DNA of 24,027 nucleotides from Paraglomus occultum. Taxonomy: Eukaryota > Glomeromycota > Glomeromycetes > Paraglomerales > Paraglomeraceae. The notes beneath the pieces are model-generated. The model had not been told where the DNA came from. It ran no database searches and saw only the letters and a list, made by a program, of their open reading frames with translations. This document shows, piece after piece, positions 20,492 to 24,027 of this stretch. The first letter of the stretch is position 1; every line of letters starts with the position of its first letter. The position numbers were made by a program, and so were the translations under genes. The stretch covers positions 1-24,027 of the forward strand of contig CAJVPJ010000477.1 in NCBI GenBank assembly GCA_910592205.1. Reading direction: 5' to 3'.

Positions 20492-20635
20492 TTACAAAAC
20501 TTTGAGTTTACGTGATATCAGTTGCACGTAAACTTGTACAGGATTTCCTCCAGCACTCTTAAAAGATGCTGGATCAATGTATGCTGTCCTGTCTTGATGT
20601 AGACATAATTTGTTGGCGTAGCGGATAAGCCAAGT
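20492..20635 (-). CDS. Orphan terminal exon of an unrecognised gene
   Basis: Minus-strand exon following a good acceptor (ATTAACAG). It encodes 47 residues to a TAA stop, including TWLIRYANKLCLHQDRTAY, DPASFKSAGGNPVQVY and the end LISRKLKVL. The composition is clearly protein-like. Possible upstream exons lie in 20960-21180 on the same strand (a frame with FLTDIKQKLPAIRYCAYR), but I found no phase-consistent join. The family is not recognised, and it may be a decayed gene. Confidence 0.4.
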   Translation of the reverse strand, partial: TWLIRYANKLCLHQDRTAYIDPASFKSAGGNPVQVYVQLISRKLKVL

Positions 20636-21132
20636 CTGTTAATGGATAATTAAAAGAGTTATTAATAATTTATAAATACTAATTATAATCATAGAGACTT
20701 GTTTAAGATATCAAACCTGTAACTCTTTGGAATGTTTAAAGCTCATGTAAACATGTTAGACTTGTTGCCAATGCTTGGCGTTCTTTCTCCGTCCCTGTAT
20801 TACGAAATATATTACTGTAAACACTTGCGGGATTTAACGTTCGATACAGTTGACAATGTTTCCATAAATATTCACATACTTATCGTTATGGGCCATTGGG
20901 ACAATTTACGGGCCATGCTTGTAACTTGAGTTCTTTATATATACGATTAAGTATGCGCAGCCACTTCAACCAATAATGTTGAAATTTAAGGCAATATGTC
21001 CAGTTTTGAAAAGACAATGCCAGATATACGATAAGCACAGTAGCGTATGGCAGGCAGCTTTTGTTTTATATCGGTTAGAAAGCAAAACTTTTGCAACCCA
21101 GCGTTTTCTTTTATGCTGTCTGACAGTCATCG

Positions 21133-21145
21133 GCCAATCATTGGC
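21133..21145. promoter_or_regulatory. Palindromic CCAAT/ATTGG site upstream of the FANCE-like gene
   Basis: GCCAATCATTGGC is a perfect inverted repeat holding CCAAT on both strands, about 75 bp upstream of the predicted start at 21220. An ACGTCA word follows at about 21171. CCAAT is bound by the HAP/NF-Y complex in fungi (established). Use here is inferred. Confidence 0.4.
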
Positions 21146-21219
21146 TTTTCTACCCACTCGCCAACGTGAAACGTCATACTGATCGCTTCAACCTTACAGA
21201 ACGGGTGATTGGTATCAGT

Positions 21220-22866
21220 ATGGTTGATGTAAACAGAAAGATCTTGTTACAATGGAAAGAGAAGCTTGCTGTGCACAAGAAAATGTTCACGTATGGACAA
21301 CTATTTGATATTTCATCGGAGGAAACAATAATAACTTCCCAATGTATGTATGCTATTTATTGCTATCTCTTTTAATGCTCGTTTTTTTACTAAACTTTTT
21401 GCAATCAAGTTAATGAAGGGGATGAAACAAAAAACGTACAACCTATATTTATATCCTTTTGCGTATGAGATTATATTATGATGACTATCTACAGTATACT
21501 AGCTTAACGAATTTTATGTACGCGTCAAGTCAATTGATTCGTGCAAAAGAACAAGAACAAGAACAAGGGAGAACAGACCACCCACGCATCCCCATTCCGA
21601 TAGAGGATAATATGGGGGATCCTGACAGTAAGTATCAAAGTGTCGAAGCTCTAGATAAGCCCGAGATTGAATAACAATTCGCCGTCAATTTGACCTCCCA
21701 GTTGAAATAAGTCATCAATTAACTGTCAACGAAGATTTGATCGAACCAGAAAAGTTTCTCAGGCTGAAAGAGTGTCTAGAAAACAAGTCTAGTGGCGCGG
21801 ACATTTGCAACGAACTCTTGAAAGAAATGGATCCAATTATTCGACTTCCACCTGTACAGGTAACGGACATTTTTATATTCGTTCATCATTCATTCTCCGT
21901 CCGCATAACGCTTTTTATTCTTGCCTCAGTTTCAAAAGCTTTGCAAGCAGTTTGATATGTCCCAACTGAGCGATGATACGCTTCGTGTGTTCTGTCATGA
22001 ATTGGTTAAGCGGGATGACATCATATTCCAGAATTACGTTATATTATTCAGGCTGGCTTACTTGGATAAAGTATGTCACAAGGTCGGGAAAGGTTAGACT
22101 CACTTTTGCGCTTTAACGAGTTTTTACTATTATTATAGATTCGTCAATTAGTTTCTATGCCTTCTAGAAGCCTTATTTCTAGTATTCTGAACATTGCGCG
22201 CATCAAAGGCAGAGCTCTTGTCGAAGCGCTATTGCTACCCTTATTGAACGATGCAAACAGCATAGGCATGTATAATCGTTACCGACGTGTAGACGCACAG
22301 TAGCCATATCAAGCTAAAATCCATTTTGTTCCTACGCGTCAAAAGGTCGCCCACAACTCGATATAATACAAAAAGTTAATAAGCAAGGCTTGGACGAAAT
22401 ATCTATACTGGCTATTCTGAGGTAATATGCATGCAAGTTTTCTCGCGTTTCATACACATTATTAGGTCTAATCAACTACTACACGCGCGATTTACTATGA
22501 TGAATAAGGGTGATTACACAGGAAACACATTCAACATCGAGCAAACACACGATGACCGATTTAAACAATATATCCGACAAATGTTTCTCTGAAGCAATTG
22601 TAGAGACAATTATTGCTACCCTTGACCAGAAGTTTCGTATTGATGATCCTCAGTTAATGAGACAATTCCTCTTGCGTCTCGAAGCGAGCATTGAATTGCA
22701 TCCGGACAACAAAAAGCTAGCACAAATATTGCTTTTGCTAGTTACTAAGCACAGTGTTGATCTTGTTCAAGAACTTCAATATGTTAAAGAAATAGCTGAA
22801 AAGACAAAGACATTTTTGAAAAGGACAGTCCTAAGCCATATAGCTTATTTGGAAAAAAACATTTGA
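21220..22866 (+). CDS. FANCE: FANCE-like Fanconi anaemia core complex protein
   Basis: In animals FANCE links the core ubiquitin ligase to FANCD2 during DNA crosslink repair. My model has eight exons, 380 residues: 21220-21343, 21410-21435, 21495-21627, 21702-21859, 21930-22070, 22139-22265, 22346-22421, 22509-22866. The C-terminal part (from about residue 148) matches the FANCE helical-repeat domain block by block: LCKQFDMSQLSDDTLRVF, then MPSRSLISSILNIARIKGRA, LLPLLNDANSIGRPQLD, ISILAILR, then KLAQILLLLVTKH and the near-terminal KTKTFLKRTVLSHI, like TTFLKKSL in vertebrates. The N-terminal 140 residues are poorly conserved, as usual. Exons 2-3 are uncertain. Intron 6 needs a GC donor (22266) to keep phase. 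It is shorter than human FANCE (536). Confidence 0.72.
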
Positions 22867-22869
22867 AGT

Positions 22870-23485
22870 AATAAGTAACTTACAAACATTGTACGCGGCT
22901 GACCTCGTACGCATGAAATCCATGATTAAGAATAATTTGCTCTATGATTCTTGGCTAAGATCAAAAGGCTTTCAAGGACGAATCTCGACGAGAAAATATG
23001 GAAATTGTGCTCCACGGATGTTATTAAAGTTTGTCTAAATCTGGGGGAATTGCGTTTGAGATTAATAAATTCTATTTTGAGCGCTGAAATTCTTTGCAAC
23101 ATTGAGACGTGTGCTTGGGGCTAGTTCTGTGTAGTATGTAACAGGCAAGTATTAATTGAGCATTACTGTGTTTGTGAGGCCAGAAATTTTCTTCAATCAG
23201 ATGATTTCGAGCAGGCTTTATCCTCGGAAAAGAATTGGTTGGGTCAGAAAACAATGTTATCGTCTGGTCAGGTGCTGTACAATGAACAGAGCTCCGCAAC
23301 ACATTTTATTCATAAACTTAGATACTTTGATCTCAATATTTTCAAATGATCTACCTCGGCAAAGACAGCTAACAGTAATGTGCATGGAAACTGACATCAT
23401 GGAAAACATTTGGAAGAGAAGTAAATTCTTAAAGGAATTACAAATGTATTTAAAGAGTGTTAAGTCACTAAATCAGAAACAGTAG
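22870..23485 (+). pseudogene. Probable gene debris, unrecognised
   Basis: Several protein-like stretches occur in different plus-strand frames: DLVRMKSMIKNNLLYDSWLR (about 22900-22960), EARNFLQSDDFEQALSSEKN (about 23178-23240), and DIMENIWKRSKFLKELQ ending at a stop near 23485. No set of splice sites joins them convincingly. Either a decayed gene or an unresolved multi-exon gene downstream of FANCE. No family recognised. Confidence 0.3.
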
Positions 23486-23519
23486 ATTGACTTCGTTCAC
23501 ATGAACAGAACCGAATCTA

Positions 23520-23855
23520 TTCACCTTCCCGAGACTAGAAGGTACACAATCAGGCATCCAACTGCCTATCTTTAAAAGGTGTTCGCCAGTAGCAATAAAT
23601 TACATAATAGTACCAAAGGAATACACATCTGATTTCTGAGTAATTTGCGGGTGTCCGGTGCAACAAAGGAAAAACGCCTCAGATTTGACTCGCACGAATT
23701 CACTGATCGTGAGAGACCAAAATCGCATATTAATGGATACGTGATCCTCTATATGATATACATCATGCAAAACTATGTTTCTGTCATGAATATCATAATA
23801 CACTAGTCCCGCATCATGAATTCTATATAGTAATGCGGAGCTGTGGAAAGTTTAT
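23520..23855 (-). pseudogene. Protein kinase domain fragment (pseudogene)
   Basis: Minus-strand frame with LLYRIHDAGLVYYDIHDRN, where DIHDRN sits at the catalytic loop (normally HRDIHxxN in this family), and later QITQKSDVYSFGTIM, the block around the helix after the APE motif. The next codon is a stop where Trp is expected, yet the same frame goes on with ATGEH, as in intact relatives (MWEIATGEH). The DFG motif is missing, replaced by MRFWSL, and the N-lobe is absent. It is therefore a dead piece of a Rhizophagus-type expanded kinase family. A transposon end lies about 100 bp away. Confidence 0.7.
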
Positions 23856-23952
23856 ATTTAATCCGAAAAAATTTCGAATCTTATGGGCGTCTGGGAAGTT
23901 GACAAACAGAAGATTGAAGAAACGAGGAAAAATCAACTAGAGCAGTTGGGAA

Positions 23953-24027
23953 TACACTCACTGGACAAAAGTCTACGTAATTTTTGTCGATCACATAGTA
24001 AAACATATGAAAAATCTATTTTTTCGA
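23953..24027 (+). mobile_element. Terminus of a Tc1/mariner-like transposon, cut by window edge
   Basis: Begins at a TA (23953-23954) followed by CACTCACTGGACAAAAGTC, the same tip as at the left edge in inverted orientation. The similarity holds to the last base, so the element continues outside the window to the right. Confidence 0.6.

Noticed and set aside
1-24027. CRISPR array, bacterial operon or phage module
   Set aside because: Spliced eukaryotic genes throughout, no regularly spaced short repeats with unique spacers, and no ribosome-binding sites.

Overview
The window is nuclear DNA from a fungus, most likely an arbuscular mycorrhizal species (Glomeromycotina, Rhizophagus-like). The DNA is AT-rich. 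Genes are split by many short introns (mostly 47-100 bp, GTAAGT/GTATGT donors, CAG/TAG acceptors). Conserved opisthokont housekeeping genes sit among decayed Tc1/mariner sequence, small SANT/Myb genes, a broken protein-kinase fragment of the type hugely expanded in Rhizophagus, and a broken copy of a protein family I associate with that lineage. No prokaryotic features are present. The taxon call is inference, since no rRNA or marker gene is in the window.

Layout: 1-3050 is repeat-rich: a transposon end at the left edge, 45-bp CCCGGG repeats ending in a second transposon-like tip, an inverted pair enclosing about 1.9 kb, a tRNA-like pol III motif, and a decayed Tc1/mariner transposase. 3181-9765 is a compact block of four conserved genes, whose exon structures I rebuilt with consistent reading phase: EBP2 (-), SEC12/PREB (+), MAK16 (-) and a plasma-membrane-type syntaxin (-). 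EBP2 and SEC12 start 145 bp apart; SEC12 and MAK16 converge with 38 bp between stop codons. 9780-12000 holds no gene I can see. 12057-13652 (-) has an orphan exon and an unrecognised gene with an internally duplicated exon/intron unit. 13940-16270 is a mosaic of direct repeats and a long inverted repeat that carries telomere-like TTAGGG motifs and encloses an unrecognised broken ORF. 16326-17720 is the broken lineage-type gene. 18400-19028 is a two-repeat SANT/Myb gene. 20492-20635 is another orphan terminal exon. 21220-22866 is a gene whose C-terminal half matches Fanconi anaemia protein FANCE. 22870-23850 has debris, including a kinase pseudogene. The right edge enters another copy of the same transposon end seen at the left edge, inverted.

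Functionally, EBP2 and MAK16 both act in nucleolar 60S ribosome assembly and share a GAAAT(8-9) tract 24-29 bp upstream of their start codons. SEC12 and the syntaxin both act in secretion, at ER exit and at the final fusion step. FANCE belongs to DNA crosslink repair. The most interesting items are the FANCE homologue, the inverted-repeat element with internal telomere-like motifs, the EBP2 intron filled by an open frame, and the matching transposon ends at both window edges.
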